Assembly: GCA_046565765.1 (NCBI GenBank)
Contig: JBKHXX010000032.1
Span: forward strand, 104,455 to 168,454
Reading direction: 5' to 3'
DNA length: 64,000 bases
Source of the DNA: JBFMCT01 sp046565765
GTDB lineage: Bacteria; Actinomycetota; Acidimicrobiia; Acidimicrobiales; AC-14
Part shown: positions 24,796 to 36,100 of the stretch, one piece after another
Layout of the letters: every line of letters begins with the position of its first letter
Position numbering within the stretch: the first letter of the stretch is position 1
The notes under the pieces: generated by a model
The model's database searches: none
Seen by the model: the letters and a program-made list of their open reading frames with translations, nothing else
Told to the model about the DNA's origin: nothing
Translations under genes and position numbers: made by a program

Positions 24796-26409
24796 GTGCG
24801 ACGGAAGTACCTGGCACTCGCGCTCGTCCTGACCTTCGTCGCCACCGCGTGCGGCGGCGGCGGCGACGACGACCGCGCCGGGCCGCAGCAAGCGGCCGAC
24901 GTAGACACCAACGCCACCATCCGGGTCGGCGCCAACGAGGACCAGTGGACGGTCAACGGCACCGGCGCCAAGGCGACGCACTTCATGTACGTCACCAACC
25001 AGAACGTGTACGAGCCGCTGATCTACCTGGGCTCCGACTACACGCTGAAGCCGGGCCTGGCCACCAGCTGGCAGCTCCAGCCCGACGGCAAGACGTGGCG
25101 GTTCAACCTGCGCCGGGGGGTCACCTGGCACGACGGCACGCCGTTCACCGCCGACGACGTGGTGTGGACGTGGGGCCCCCGCCAGGCCGAGGGCCGCATC
25201 CTGCCCACGGTGGCCGACACCCTGCACCCGCAGGGCCAGACCACCCCGAACCCGGACGCGGTCAAGAAGGTCGACGACTTCACCGTCGACTTCACGCCGA
25301 TCCAGCCCAACCTGCGCCTGCCCGAGCAGATCGTCCACCCCGAAGGCGCCATCGTGAAGAACGGCGCCCACAACGACACACCGCCCTACGCCGGCACCGG
25401 GCCGTTCAAGTACGTGAGCTACACCGAGAAGCAGTCCGCCGTCTTCGAGCGCAACGACAACTACTGGGGTGACAAGCCGAAGGTCCGGCGCATCGAGATC
25501 CAGTTCCTGCCCGACCCCCAGACCCGCCTCCAGGCCCTGAAGTCGGGGCAGGTCGACTTCGTCTACGACCTGCCCGCCGACACCACCAAGTCCCTGGAAA
25601 ACGACCCCAACTTCAAGATCGCCCGCTCCGCCCCGGGCCGCAACCACCTGATCTACATCAACCTGAAGCCGGAGCGGATCACCTCCGAGAAGGCCGTCCG
25701 GGAGGCCGTCACCTACGCCTTCGACCGCCAGGCCTACGTGAACGTCGTCCTCGAGGGGAACGGCGAGCCGGGCCGGTGGATGGCGCCCCGGTCGGTGCTG
25801 GGCTCTGCCGCCGACAGCGTCGCCCCCATCACCCGGGACGTGGGCCGGGCCAACCGGGTCCTCGACCAGGCGGGCTGGGTCCGGGGCTCCGACGGCATCC
25901 GGGCCAAGGACGGCCGCCGTCTGACCCTCAAGCTGCTGGGCCAGCAGGAGGTGCCGGAGTCGGCCCTGCTCGTCCTCCAGGCCAACCTGAAGGACGTCGG
26001 CATCGACGCCGAGCTGCTGCGCACGCCGGACGTGGCCACCCGCAACGCCCTGTACGCCCGTGGCCAAGGGGACTTCGACCTCGATCTCGAGCCGCCCAAC
26101 CAGAACGACGGCAACCCCGCCTTCCTCCCCGTCCTGCGGATGTCGCTGCGCACGCCCACCAACGTGCAGTTCGCGCCGGGCGGCCGCTTCGAGGAGGAGG
26201 TCGACAAGTCCATCGCAGCCAAGACCCTGCCCGAGGTGCAGCAGGCCTCGGCCAACATGATGCGCATCCTCCTCAACGAGGAGTACGTCGTCAGCGCCCT
26301 CGCCGGGGCGTTCCGCATCTACGGCATGGCCAAGCACGTGAGCTTCACCGACCCACACCCGTCGTTCACGAACCAGACCTGGTTCAGCCTGTCGGTCAGC
26401 CCCAAGTAG
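24796..26409 (+). CDS. oppA: Peptide ABC transporter substrate-binding lipoprotein
   Basis: A 537-residue SBP family 5 (peptide/nickel type) binding protein. GTG 24796 gives MRRKYLALALVLTFVATACGGG, a lipoprotein signal with lipobox VATAC. Family features are YEPLIYLGSDYTLKPGLATSW near residue 70, GKTWRFNLRRGVTWHDGTPFTADDVV near 100, GTGPFKYVSY and FERNDNYWG near 200-220, and REAVTYAFDRQAYV near 310. It captures peptides or similar solutes outside the membrane for the permeases encoded next. GGGGGG lies 8 bases upstream of the start. Confidence 0.9.
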   Translation: MRRKYLALALVLTFVATACGGGGDDDRAGPQQAADVDTNATIRVGANEDQWTVNGTGAKATHFMYVTNQNVYEPLIYLGSDYTLKPGLATSWQLQPDGKTWRFNLRRGVTWHDGTPFTADDVVWTWGPRQAEGRILPTVADTLHPQGQTTPNPDAVKKVDDFTVDFTPIQPNLRLPEQIVHPEGAIVKNGAHNDTPPYAGTGPFKYVSYTEKQSAVFERNDNYWGDKPKVRRIEIQFLPDPQTRLQALKSGQVDFVYDLPADTTKSLENDPNFKIARSAPGRNHLIYINLKPERITSEKAVREAVTYAFDRQAYVNVVLEGNGEPGRWMAPRSVLGSAADSVAPITRDVGRANRVLDQAGWVRGSDGIRAKDGRRLTLKLLGQQEVPESALLVLQANLKDVGIDAELLRTPDVATRNALYARGQGDFDLDLEPPNQNDGNPAFLPVLRMSLRTPTNVQFAPGGRFEEEVDKSIAAKTLPEVQQASANMMRILLNEEYVVSALAGAFRIYGMAKHVSFTDPHPSFTNQTWFSLSVSPK

Positions 26410-26435
26410 CAGTTCCCTAACCGGAGAGGGCCGGC

Positions 26436-27386
26436 ATGGGTCGGTACATCGCGCGCCGTCTGCTCGTGGCGATACCCACCCTGCTGGCCCTCTCCTTCCT
26501 CATCTTCGCCCTCGTCTCCGCCGCCCCGGGCGACCCGGCCGAGGAGGGGGCCCGGCGGCTGTCGGGGCGGGAGCCCACCGACGAGGAGGTGGCCCGCTTC
26601 CGGGAGGAGCTGCGGCTGAACGAGCCCTTCCTGGTCCAGTACGGGTCGTGGTTGAAGGGCGCCGTCACCGGCGACCTCGGGACCTCCTTCTCCAGCCGCC
26701 GGCCCGTCGCCCAGATCATCGCCGAGCGGATCCCGCCCACCCTCGAGCTGGCCGCCGCCGCCTTCACCCTCATCGTCGTGCTGTCGCTCCCCCTCGGGGT
26801 CCTGGCCGCCGTGTTCTACCGGCGATGGCCCGACCACCTCCTGCGCATCGTCGCCCTGGTGTTCGCGTCGATGCCGGGGTTCTTCTTCGCCTACCTGCTC
26901 ATCATCTGGCTGGCCTCCAACCTGAGGTTGCTCCCCGTGGCCGGGAGGCAGGGCTTCGACAGCCTCATCATGCCGGCCATCGTCCTCGCCATCGGCCCCA
27001 TGGCCGTCATCTCCCGGCTCCTCCGGTCGAGCCTGCTCGAGGTGTTCGGCGAGGACTACGTGCGCACCGCCCGCAGCAAGGGGGCGGGCGGCGTGACGGT
27101 GATGCTCCGCCACGCGCTGCGCAACGCCGCCGTCCCCGTGGTCACCGTGCTCGGGGTCTTCGTGGGGCGGCTGCTCGAGGGGGTGGTGATCACCGAGTTC
27201 ATCTTCGCCTGGCCCGGGCTGGGCCAGCTGACCTTCGAGGCGGTGCACCAGCGCGACTACCCCATGATCCAGGCGGTGGTGCTGCTCATCGGCACGATGT
27301 ACGTGGTGGTCAACCTGCTCGTCGACATCTCCTACGGGATGCTCGACCCTCGCATCCGGCTGGAGGCGACCCCTGAGCACGTCTGA
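26436..27386 (+). CDS. oppB: Peptide ABC transporter permease (OppB/DppB)
   Basis: A 316-residue permease starting MGRYIARRLLVAIPTLLALS, with about six transmembrane helices. PGDPAEEGARRL near residue 32 and the ATPase-contacting loop EDYVRTARSKGAGGVTVMLRHALRNA near 205 are typical. GRLLEGVVITEFIFAWPGLGQL near 245 confirms the family. A GGAGAGGG site precedes the ATG. Its 3' end overlaps the presumed CTG start of oppC. Confidence 0.93.
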   Translation: MGRYIARRLLVAIPTLLALSFLIFALVSAAPGDPAEEGARRLSGREPTDEEVARFREELRLNEPFLVQYGSWLKGAVTGDLGTSFSSRRPVAQIIAERIPPTLELAAAAFTLIVVLSLPLGVLAAVFYRRWPDHLLRIVALVFASMPGFFFAYLLIIWLASNLRLLPVAGRQGFDSLIMPAIVLAIGPMAVISRLLRSSLLEVFGEDYVRTARSKGAGGVTVMLRHALRNAAVPVVTVLGVFVGRLLEGVVITEFIFAWPGLGQLTFEAVHQRDYPMIQAVVLLIGTMYVVVNLLVDISYGMLDPRIRLEATPEHV

Positions 27387-28365
27387 GGCCGAGCTCGAGC
27401 TGGTCGAGGCCCGGGGGGGCCGGCCGCCGGAGAGCCGCCGGCACCTCCTCCGGCGCCTGGGGCGCGACCGGGCCGCGGTGGCGGGGATGGTCATCATCGC
27501 CCTCTTCGTGCTCGGAGCCCTCCTGGCGCCGGTGCTGGCGACGCACGATCCCAACCAGACGGACTTCGTGGGCCGCTTCCTCCCGCCCAGCCGCGACCAC
27601 CCCTTGGGCACCGACCACGTGGGGCGGGACGTGTTCGCCCGCATCCTCCACGGCGGCCGGCTCTCGCTGGGGATGGCGCTGACCGCCACCGCCGGCATCA
27701 CCGCGATGGGCATCGTGCTGGGCCTGGCCGCCGCCTTCTCCGGCAGGGTGGTCGAGACGCTCATCATGCGCCTGGTCGACGTGCTGCTGGCCATGCCGAC
27801 CCTGATCCTGGCCCTGGTGATCGTCGGGCTCCTCGGTCAAGGCCTGCGCAACCTCACGATCACGATCATCCTCGTGCAGTGGCCCCGGTACGCCCGGCTC
27901 GTGCGGGGGATGGCGCTCAAGGTGCGCGAGCGGGAGTTCGTGGAGGCGGGACGCGCTGCGGGCGCGAGCCGGAGCCGGCTGATCGCCCGCCACATCCTCC
28001 CCAACCTGATCGGGCCGGTGGTGGTGTTCAGCACCATCGACATGGGGGCGACCCTGCTCGCGGTGTCGGGCCTGTCCTTCCTCGGCTTCGGCGTGGCCCC
28101 GCCCACGCCGGAGTGGGGGGCCATGCTGTCCGAGGCCCGTTTCCAGATCGACCGGGCGCCCCTGCTCCTGCTGTTCCCGGGCATGGCCATCACCCTCGTC
28201 GTGCTCGCCTTCAACCTGGCCGGGGACGGGTTGCGCGACCTGCTCGACCCCCGCACCCGGGCGGTGGTGCCCAACCGCCAGGAGCGGCGACGGGCCCGTC
28301 TGGCCGCAGTGAAGGGCGAAGCCGGCCGCGGGACGGAGGCCGCACCGGCTAGACAGACCGCATGA
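27373..28365 (+). CDS. oppC: Peptide ABC transporter permease (OppC/DppC)
   Basis: A permease of about 330 residues with a long cytoplasmic N-terminus and about six helices. HPLGTDHVGRDVFARILHGGRLSLGMA near residue 75, EFVEAGRAAGASRSRLIARHILPN near 195 and LLAVSGLSFLGFGVAPPTPEWG near 230 identify it. The frame has no ATG, GTG or TTG before GTG 27478, which would start inside the first helix. CTG 27373 (CTG AGC ACG) gives STSEAELELVEARGGRPPESR, a normal OppC N-terminus, so CTG is the likely start. It overlaps oppB by 14 bases. A Gly/Ala-rich tail ends 22 bases before the protease gene. Confidence 0.88.
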   Translation: MSTSEAELELVEARGGRPPESRRHLLRRLGRDRAAVAGMVIIALFVLGALLAPVLATHDPNQTDFVGRFLPPSRDHPLGTDHVGRDVFARILHGGRLSLGMALTATAGITAMGIVLGLAAAFSGRVVETLIMRLVDVLLAMPTLILALVIVGLLGQGLRNLTITIILVQWPRYARLVRGMALKVREREFVEAGRAAGASRSRLIARHILPNLIGPVVVFSTIDMGATLLAVSGLSFLGFGVAPPTPEWGAMLSEARFQIDRAPLLLLFPGMAITLVVLAFNLAGDGLRDLLDPRTRAVVPNRQERRRARLAAVKGEAGRGTEAAPARQTA

Positions 28366-28387
28366 CCCGGACGGCGGGGAGGCGAGG

Positions 28388-30178
28388 ATGAGGCGCGGGC
28401 GGCGGATGGTGGCGGGGCTGGTGGCGTGGGGGCTGGTGGGCGGTGGGCCGGCGGTGGCGTCGGCCCAGCAGACGCCCGACAAGGGGCCGAGCGAGGAGGA
28501 GGTCACCGCGCCGGAACGGGTCCAGCCCCGGATCGTGGGCGGTTCGCCGGCACCGGCGGGCGCCTACCCGTGGCACGTCGCCCTCGACTTCGGCCCGGGC
28601 CTGTCGCAGTGCGGGGGCTCGCTGGTCTCCAGCCGTTGGGTCATGACCGCGGCCCACTGCCTCCACGACGTCGGTGCCGGCCAGCTGGTGGTGAAGATCG
28701 GCCGGAACGTGCTGTCCGACACCAGCCAGGGCGAGGTCCGCAACGCCGCCCAGATCCTCATCCACCCGTCCTACGACGACCACACCACCCAGTTCGACAT
28801 CGCCCTCGTGCGCCTCGACACCCCGGCCACCCACCGGTGGGCCCGTCCCGCCCAGCCCGGCGACCCCTACCCGCCGGGCACCGCCCTGCGGGCCATCGGC
28901 CACGGCGCGACCTGCGAGCTCGGCTGCGCCGGGTCCGACCAGCTCCTCCAGGTCGACCTCCCCGTGCAGTCCGACGCCACCATGCAGCAGCGGTACGGCT
29001 CCGCCTTCGATCCGGCCACCATGCTGGGGGCAGGCCCCCTCCAGGGCGGGCTGGACACGTGCTTCGGCGACAGCGGGGGGCCCCTCTTCGTGCCCGGGCC
29101 GCTGCAGGCGCCGGTGCCCGGCATCACCAGCTTCGGGGCCGGATGCGCCCGGCCCGACGCCCCCGGCATCTACGCCGAGGTGGCCGCCCCGGGCCTCCGG
29201 TCGTTCGTGACCGCCAACGTGGGGCGCCCGGCCCACGACAACTTCGCCTCCGCCGCCTCGCTCAGCGGGCCGTCCGGCCAGGTCAACGGGACCAACACGG
29301 ACGCCGTCGGCGAGCCGGGCGAGCCCGCCCACGCCGGCAGCGAGGCCGACACCACCGTCTGGTACGCCTGGACCGCCCCCTCCTCGGCCCCCGTCACCCT
29401 CACCGTGCCCACCGCCTCCTTCGACCCGACCCTCGCCGTCTACACGGGCGGCTCGGTGACCTCCCTCAGCCAGGTGGCAGCCAACGACGACGCCAACGCC
29501 CTGCTGCCCGCCGTCACCTTCACTCCCCAGGCGGGCGTCACCTACCGCATCGCGGTGGACGGCTACAACGCCCAGTGGGGCACCTTCCAGCTCCGGTGGA
29601 GCCAGGCCACGGCCGGCTCGGGCGGGGCGACGGTCGACTTCACCGGCGACGGCAGGGCCGACCCCAGCATCTACCGGCCGTCGACAGGGCAGTGGTTCGT
29701 GCACGGGGGCAACCCAGGCCTGGTCACATGGGGCGGGTTGAGCGGCGACATCCCGGTGCCGGCCGACTACACGGGGGACGGGCGGGCCGACGCCGCCATC
29801 TACCGGCCGTCGACCGGGCAGTGGTTCGTCCACGGGGGCAACCCCGGACTGGTCACGTGGGGCGGGTTGAGCGAGGACATCCCGGTGCCGGCCGACTACA
29901 CCGGCGACGGGCGGGCCGACGCCGCCATCTACCGGCCGTCGACGGGGCAGTGGTTCGTCCACGGCGGGAACCCTGCGCTGGTCACGTGGGGGGCGTCGGG
30001 CGCGGTGCCCGTCCCCGACGACTACACCGGCGACGGCCGGGCCGACGTTGCCGTGTACGTGCCGTCGACCGGGCAGTGGTTCCTACGGGGGGCCGACCCC
30101 GGGCTCGTCACGTGGGGCGGTGGGGGCGCGGACGTGCCCGTCCTGCTCCCCGCCGCCGTCTACGACCGCTTCTTCTGA
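28388..30178 (+). CDS. Secreted trypsin-like serine protease with C-terminal VCBS/FG-GAP-type repeats
   Basis: A 596-residue exported protein. The signal peptide ends near residue 26 (GPAVASAQQ). The mature S1 domain starts at IVGGSP (49). The triad is His90 (MTAAHC), Asp at about 137 (FDIALVRL) and Ser at about 229 (CFGDSGGPL). A beta-sandwich resembling PPC/pre-peptidase domains covers about 280-410 (DTTVWYAWTAPSSAPVTL). Four repeats of about 46 residues follow (DYTGDGRADAAIYRPSTGQW, FVHGGNPGLVTWG), ending YDRFF. A Pro/Glu-rich propeptide precedes IVGG, so it is probably activated by cleavage. The same repeat occurs in the M23 peptidase 7 kb away. The repeats carry DxTxDGxxD loops that could bind calcium. 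Confidence 0.9.
   Translation: MRRGRRMVAGLVAWGLVGGGPAVASAQQTPDKGPSEEEVTAPERVQPRIVGGSPAPAGAYPWHVALDFGPGLSQCGGSLVSSRWVMTAAHCLHDVGAGQLVVKIGRNVLSDTSQGEVRNAAQILIHPSYDDHTTQFDIALVRLDTPATHRWARPAQPGDPYPPGTALRAIGHGATCELGCAGSDQLLQVDLPVQSDATMQQRYGSAFDPATMLGAGPLQGGLDTCFGDSGGPLFVPGPLQAPVPGITSFGAGCARPDAPGIYAEVAAPGLRSFVTANVGRPAHDNFASAASLSGPSGQVNGTNTDAVGEPGEPAHAGSEADTTVWYAWTAPSSAPVTLTVPTASFDPTLAVYTGGSVTSLSQVAANDDANALLPAVTFTPQAGVTYRIAVDGYNAQWGTFQLRWSQATAGSGGATVDFTGDGRADPSIYRPSTGQWFVHGGNPGLVTWGGLSGDIPVPADYTGDGRADAAIYRPSTGQWFVHGGNPGLVTWGGLSEDIPVPADYTGDGRADAAIYRPSTGQWFVHGGNPALVTWGASGAVPVPDDYTGDGRADVAVYVPSTGQWFLRGADPGLVTWGGGGADVPVLLPAAVYDRFF
29632..30150 (+). repeat. Four tandem about-138-base repeats encoding the WG/VCBS-type module
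   Basis: Each unit encodes DYTGDGRADxAxYxPSTGQWF followed by xxGNPxLVTWG and a variable link. The units share long near-identical DNA stretches, so gene conversion between units is likely. The last unit is the most divergent. Confidence 0.9.
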
Positions 30179-33100
30179 TCAGGCCGCGATCTGGAGGAGG
30201 CCGGAGAGGCGGCGCACGAGGGCGTCGAGGTCGAGGGTCTTGTCGAGCAGGCCGACCGTGTGGCGCAGCTCGATCTCGGGGATGTCGGCCTGGTCGGCCG
30301 ACGTGAGCAGCACGATGGCCGTGCCCGGCGCGGCGTCGTGGATGGCGGCCAGCGCCTGGAGGCCCCCCATGCCGGGCATCATCAGGTCGAGGACGACCAG
30401 GTCGGGCTGGTGGAGGGCGGCGGCGGCGATCGCCTCCCGCCCGTCGGACGCCTCCCCGACCACCGTGAAGTGCCCGTCCAGCTCCAGGGCCAGGCGGATG
30501 GCGGCCCGGAGCTGCTCGCGGTCGTCCACCAGCAGCGTCCGCACCGCCCGGCCGTCGGCCGGCCCGGCGGCCGGCCCCAGCGGTCCCGTGCCCAGGCCGA
30601 GGAAGGTGGCCGAGGGGGTCAGCCAGGCGTCGACGTCGTCGAACGCCGCCGGGCGCCGCCAGTTGTACCCCTGGGCCAGGTCGCAGCCCAGCACGGTGAG
30701 CGCCTCCAGCTGCTCCATGGTCTCGACCCCCTCGGCCACGGCCTCGAGGCCCAGGGCGTGGGCCAGGCTGATCACGCTGGTCACGATGGCCGTGTCCTGG
30801 TCGTCGCGGCCCAGGCCGGACACGAACGAACGGTCGATCTTCAGCTGGTCGACGGGGAAGCGTCTCAGATAGCTGAGCGACGAGTACCCCGTGCCGAAGT
30901 CGTCGATGGCCAGGCGCAGGCCCAGGGCCTTGAGCTCCTCCAACTTGCGGATGGTGGCCTCGGTGTCGTGGACGGTGGCGCTCTCGGTGATCTCCAGGGT
31001 GAGCAGGGTGGGGTCGAACCCAGACTCGGCCAGCGCCACCTCCACCTCCTGGAGCAGCCGGGGGTGCTGGAGCTGGCGGGTCGACACGTTCACACTCATG
31101 CCGAACGGCGGCCGTTCGGGGTGCGATCGCTGGAGGCGCCGGCCTTCCCGGCATGCCTGGCGAAGCGTCCACGCCCCGATGGGGACGATGAGGCCCGAGT
31201 CCTCGGCGACCTCGATGAACTCCGCTGGCGACAGCAGCCCCCGCACCGGGTGGCGCCAGCGCAGCACGGCCTCGAAGCCGACCACGCCGCCGCTCCTGAG
31301 GTCGATGAGGGGCTGGTAGTAGGCGTCCATCTCGTCGGACTGCACGGCCCACTGGAGGTCGTTGCGGATCGTCACCCGCTCCACCGCCGCCACCCGCATG
31401 GACGGCTCGAACAGCTTGTACTGGCCCTTGCCGCGCGCCTTGGCCACGTACATGGCCGCGTCGGCCCGGCTGAGGAGGTCGCTGGCGTCGACCGCGTCCC
31501 CGGTGGCCACCGCCACGCCCACGCTGGTCCGGGCGTTGACCTGCTGGCCCTCCAGCTCGAACGACGGGGCCATGGCGGCCAGCACCCGGTCGGCCACCTT
31601 GCGGGCCCGCTCCTCGTCCGCCCCCTCCAGGAGGATGGCGAACTCGTCGCCGCCGAGGCGGGCCACCGTGTCCTGGGGGCGCACGCAGGTGAGCAGGCGG
31701 CGGGCCACGTCCTTGAGCAGCTTGTCTCCGGCGGCGTGGCCCAGGGAGTCGTTGATGCCCTTGAAGTCGTCGAGGTCGAGGAAGACCAGGGCCAGCGACT
31801 CCTTCGACCGGCTGGACAGCACGTGGGCGATGCGGTCGGCGAACAGGCCCCGGTTGGCCAGCCCGGTGAGGTCGTCGTGGAGGGCGCGCCGGCGCAGCTC
31901 GTCCTCCAGGGCCTTGCGCTCGCTGACGTCGCGGCTGTTGAGCACCAGGCCCCGCACGCCGGGATCGTCGAACAGGTCGTTGAGGGCCGTCTCCACGTGG
32001 TGCCACGAGCCGTCGGCGTGACCGAGGCGGCACTCGAGCAGGGGCAGGACCCGGCCCGCACCGGCGGCGGCCAGGGCCGCCGCCACCGTGGCCGCGTCCT
32101 CGGGATGGGCCCAGTCGGCGAAGGACCGTCCCACCACCTCGTGGGGGCGCAGCCCGAAGACCCGCTGCACCGACGAGCTGCAGTACACGACGATGCCGTC
32201 GGGGTCGACGATGGTGATCACGTCGCTCGAGTTCTGGGCCAGGGACCGGAACCGGGCCTCGGTGCCCGCGAGCGCCTCCAGGGCGGCGCCGGCCAGGGTG
32301 GCGATGAACTCGGCCAGCCTCACCTCGTCGTCGCTGAACAGGTCACCGAGGTCGTGGTGGACCACGGAGAAGCAGGCCACCGGCCGGTCGCCGCAGTAGA
32401 TCGGGGCGCACAGCACCGATCGGAGACCCAGCAGCACGACACTGTCGGCCGCTCCCGCGTCCCGCTCCTCGCCCGACACCACCGGGCCGCGCGTCGCCAG
32501 GGCCCGCTGCACCAGCGTCCGGCTGACGGGGTCGTCGACCACGTCGCCGACCAGCACGCCCGTCGAGATGTCCTCCGCCCCCACGTCGCCCACCGCGGTG
32601 ATCTCGCACCGCTCGCCCCGCAGCAGGGTGAGGGCGGCGTCGGTCACCGCGTCGTAGACGGCCCGGGCCGACGGAGCGGAGCCGATCCGGCGCCCGACCT
32701 CGAGGAGGGAGTCGAAGCGGTCGGCCAGCGAGATCGACGGGGCGTCGCCGGCGGCCGGCGCGGTCACCCCCTGCGAGGAGGTGAGGGCCCGCAGGTCGGC
32801 CTCGGCCTGGGCCCGGCGCTCTCCCGCCCCGGGCCAGCCCATGCTCTCCCCCACCCGGCCCCAGGCCGCTTCGGTCAGGGCGTACTCGTAGGCCGCCCCC
32901 TGGCGGTCGGCGATGGCCAGGCTGGCGGTGAACAGCCGCCGGGCCCGCCGCCCCCGTCCCCGCATGGCAGCCACCAGCGCCTGCTCCCGGAGCGCGTGGG
33001 GGCGGTTGTTCTGGTAGTCGCGAGCCGTCATGGCCCCCCGCCGGGACACCTCCGCGGCCCGCCGCAGCTGGGCCCGGTGCCGCAGCGAACGGAACGGCGG

Positions 33101-36100
33101 CAGCTGCTCGGCCCGCACCCGCAGGGCGGTGGCCAGCCACGGGAGGACGGGCGCCACGTATTCCTGGCGCAACCCCGCCTGGCGCATCACCCGGTAGGCC
33201 TCGTCGAACATGGCGATGGCGTCGTCGACCGACCCCTCGGCCAGCAGGCGCACGCCCTCGGCCACGCGCACCTCGGTGGCGGTGTGGGCGTCGTCGGTGC
33301 CCGCGGCCAGCGCCGCTGCCACCAGCTCGGCGGGGACATCACCCCCCGACGCCCGCGACCACACGCTGAGGGCCACGCCCGCGGCGGTGGTGTCGCCGAT
33401 CCCGAGGGCCGACGCGTGCAGGGCCTTGGCCAGCGAGACGGCCTTGCCCAGCTCGCCCAGGCGGTAGTAGGCGAAGGCGGTGTGCCAGCGGGCGGTGTTG
33501 GCCTCCCAGCGGTCGCCGGTGCGGTCGAGCAGCCGGGCCGCCTCCTCGCAGGAGTCGATGCACTCCTGGTAGCGGGAGGCGCTGTAGAGCACCGCCCCGT
33601 AGAAGCCCAGCGACTGGCCCTCGCCCCAGACGTTGCCCAGGCTCCGGCGGATGGCCAGCGAGCGGCGGACGTAGGCGATGCCCCGCCCGTACCAGGGAAT
33701 CATCGTCGCCACCGGGGCGTGCTCGGAGTAGGCCTGGGCCAGCGCCTCGGTGGCCGGGTAGCGCTCGGCCAGGTTCATCTCCCGCAGGTGGGCCCACCCG
33801 CAGGGGATCTTGCCGGCGTGGAACCAGTAGACGTAGGCCAGCCGGCTGTAGATGCGGATGGCCAGGAACTCCTCCTCGGATCCTTCCAGGGAGCGGCGGC
33901 CGGTCAGCAGCCGGGGGGCCACCGTGTGGGCGATCTGCACGAACAGCTCCTTGCACAGCAGGAGCAGGAACCCGAAGGTGGTGCGGGGGGCCCGCCGGCC
34001 CAGCTGGCGGAGGGCCCCCTCCAGGTGCTGGCGGGCCCGGGGGTGGTTGCCCCGCTTGAAGGCGACGTCGCCTAGCTTGCCCTCGAGCTCGGCACTGCGG
34101 CCGCCTCGCTTCACCAGCGCCTTCGCCTCCTCAAGGTAGGTGGCGGCCTCCTCGTACTCCCCCTGGAGGGTGAGGACGTCGCCCAGCCCCTCGGCCACCT
34201 GGGCCCGCGTGGCGGCATCGGTCACCCCCGCCCGTTCGGCGATGCGGTAGTGGTCGACGGCCACCTCGAGGGCGTGGCGGCGGCGAGCCGCATCGGCCGC
34301 GGCCAGGGCATAGGGCAGGGCCCGGTCGCTGCGCCCGCCGGCGTCGAAGTGGTAGGCCAGCTCGAAACAGCGGTCGCGGTCGGTCGCCTCCAAGCGGTGG
34401 GCGGCCCGCAGGTGGAGCGTCGAGCGGGCGGCGTCGTCCAGGCGGTCGAGGAGCGCCTCCCGGAGCTTGTCGTGGCGGAACGAGCAGTGCCCGGACTGCT
34501 CGTCGACCCAGAGGATGCGCCGGCGGACGGCGTCCCTGAGCCCGGCCGCCGCGGTTGCCCCGTCCTGGCCGGTCAGCTCCACCGCCAGGCCCAGGTCGAA
34601 CTCCTTGCCCAGGACCGCCCCCACCGACAGGAGCGAGAGGGCGGAGGGCGAGAGCAGCTCCATCCGCCGCAGCAGGAAGAGGGCGGCCCGGCGAGACGTC
34701 TGGGCGCTGGCCAGCAGCGTCGGGTCTACGTGCCAACCGTCGGACGCGTTCACCAGGGCGCCCGACTCCACCAGGCCCCGCAGTACGGCGGCAGCCATGA
34801 AGGGGCTGCCCTCGGCCAGCTGGGCGACCACGTCCACGGCCTCGGGCGGCAACGGCCCGGCCATCGACTCGGCCAGGCTGCGCACGTCGGCGTCGTCGAA
34901 GGGGCCAAGCTCCACGTGGAGGGCGGCGGGGATGGCCCGCAGCAGGCTGTCGGGCCCCACCTCCTCGCTACGGAAGGCGGCCAGCACGAGCACGTGCCCC
35001 ACCGACGAGGCGGCGTGGTGGGCCCAGCTGGCCAGCAGGCGGAGGCTCAGCTCGTCGGCCCACTGGCAGTCGTCCAGCAGGACGACCACGGGGTGCCCGG
35101 CATCGCCCAGGGCGTCGAGCAGGGCGGTGAGGGCGTTGACGCTGCGGATCTGGCCGTAGGCCTCGGGGCCGACGTCGGCGGGGCCGCCCGGCGCGATCAG
35201 GGGCGCTAGGGCAGGGAGGGCGGCGGCGGCCGCGTGACCGGCGTCGCCCAGCCGCACCCGCAGCATCTGTCCCAGCTCGGGGCGCTCGTCGACGGCGGCC
35301 ACGATGCCGGCCCCGACCCCCTCCAGCACCTGGAACGGGCGCCGGGCGGCCTGGTCGACCCCCTGGCCCCGCAGCACCCAGATGCCGGGCCCGGCCCGGC
35401 GCACCAGCTCGTCGAGCAGCCTCGTCTTGCCCCCGCCCGAGTCGGCCTCCACCAGCACGAGCCGGCCGTGGCCCAGGCGGGCCTGCTCGACCAGGTCGGA
35501 CAGCACCGCCAGCTCGGCGACGCGGCCCACGAACGACGGCTCGGTCAAGGCTTGGCGCCGGTCGGACATCCCCACGACCACCGGCGGGTCGGCCAGCCCG
35601 CGGGCCCGCCCGGCAGCCAACAGCTCCAGGTCGGCGAGGGCGGCGGCGGCCGACTGGTAGCGCTCGTCGGGGTCCTTGCGCAGCAGCCGCTGCACCACCC
35701 CCTCCACCGCCCGGGGCACGTCGGCCCGCACCGACCCGAGCGGCGGCGGGGGGGCGTTCAGGTGCTGGCGCAGGACCTCGCCCACGTCCCTGCCGTCGAA
35801 CGGCGGTCGGCCGGCCAGGCACTCGAAGAGCAGCACGCCGAGGGCGTAGAGGTCGGCCCGCTCGTCGACCACGGTGGCGCCCAGGGCCCCGGCTGCCTCC
35901 GGCGCCAGGTAGCGGACCGTCCCGACCGGCTCGTCGCGGATGCTGGAGTCCAGCCAGGCGCTGCGGGCGAACCCGAAGTCGATCAGCACCGCCCGCTGGA
36001 TGGGCTCCTCCTCGCCCACGATCACGTTGGCGGGCTTCACGTCGCGGTGCAGGACGTCGCCGTCGTGGGCGTGCTGGAGGGCCCGCAGCACGTCGACGGC

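Noticed and set aside
30260..34075. Open frame of 1,271 codons on the plus strand opposite the giant signalling gene
   Set aside because: It is the antisense of a gene with clear domain motifs. Its own translation is Gly/Val/His/Gln-rich without any domain, as expected from third-position GC bias.
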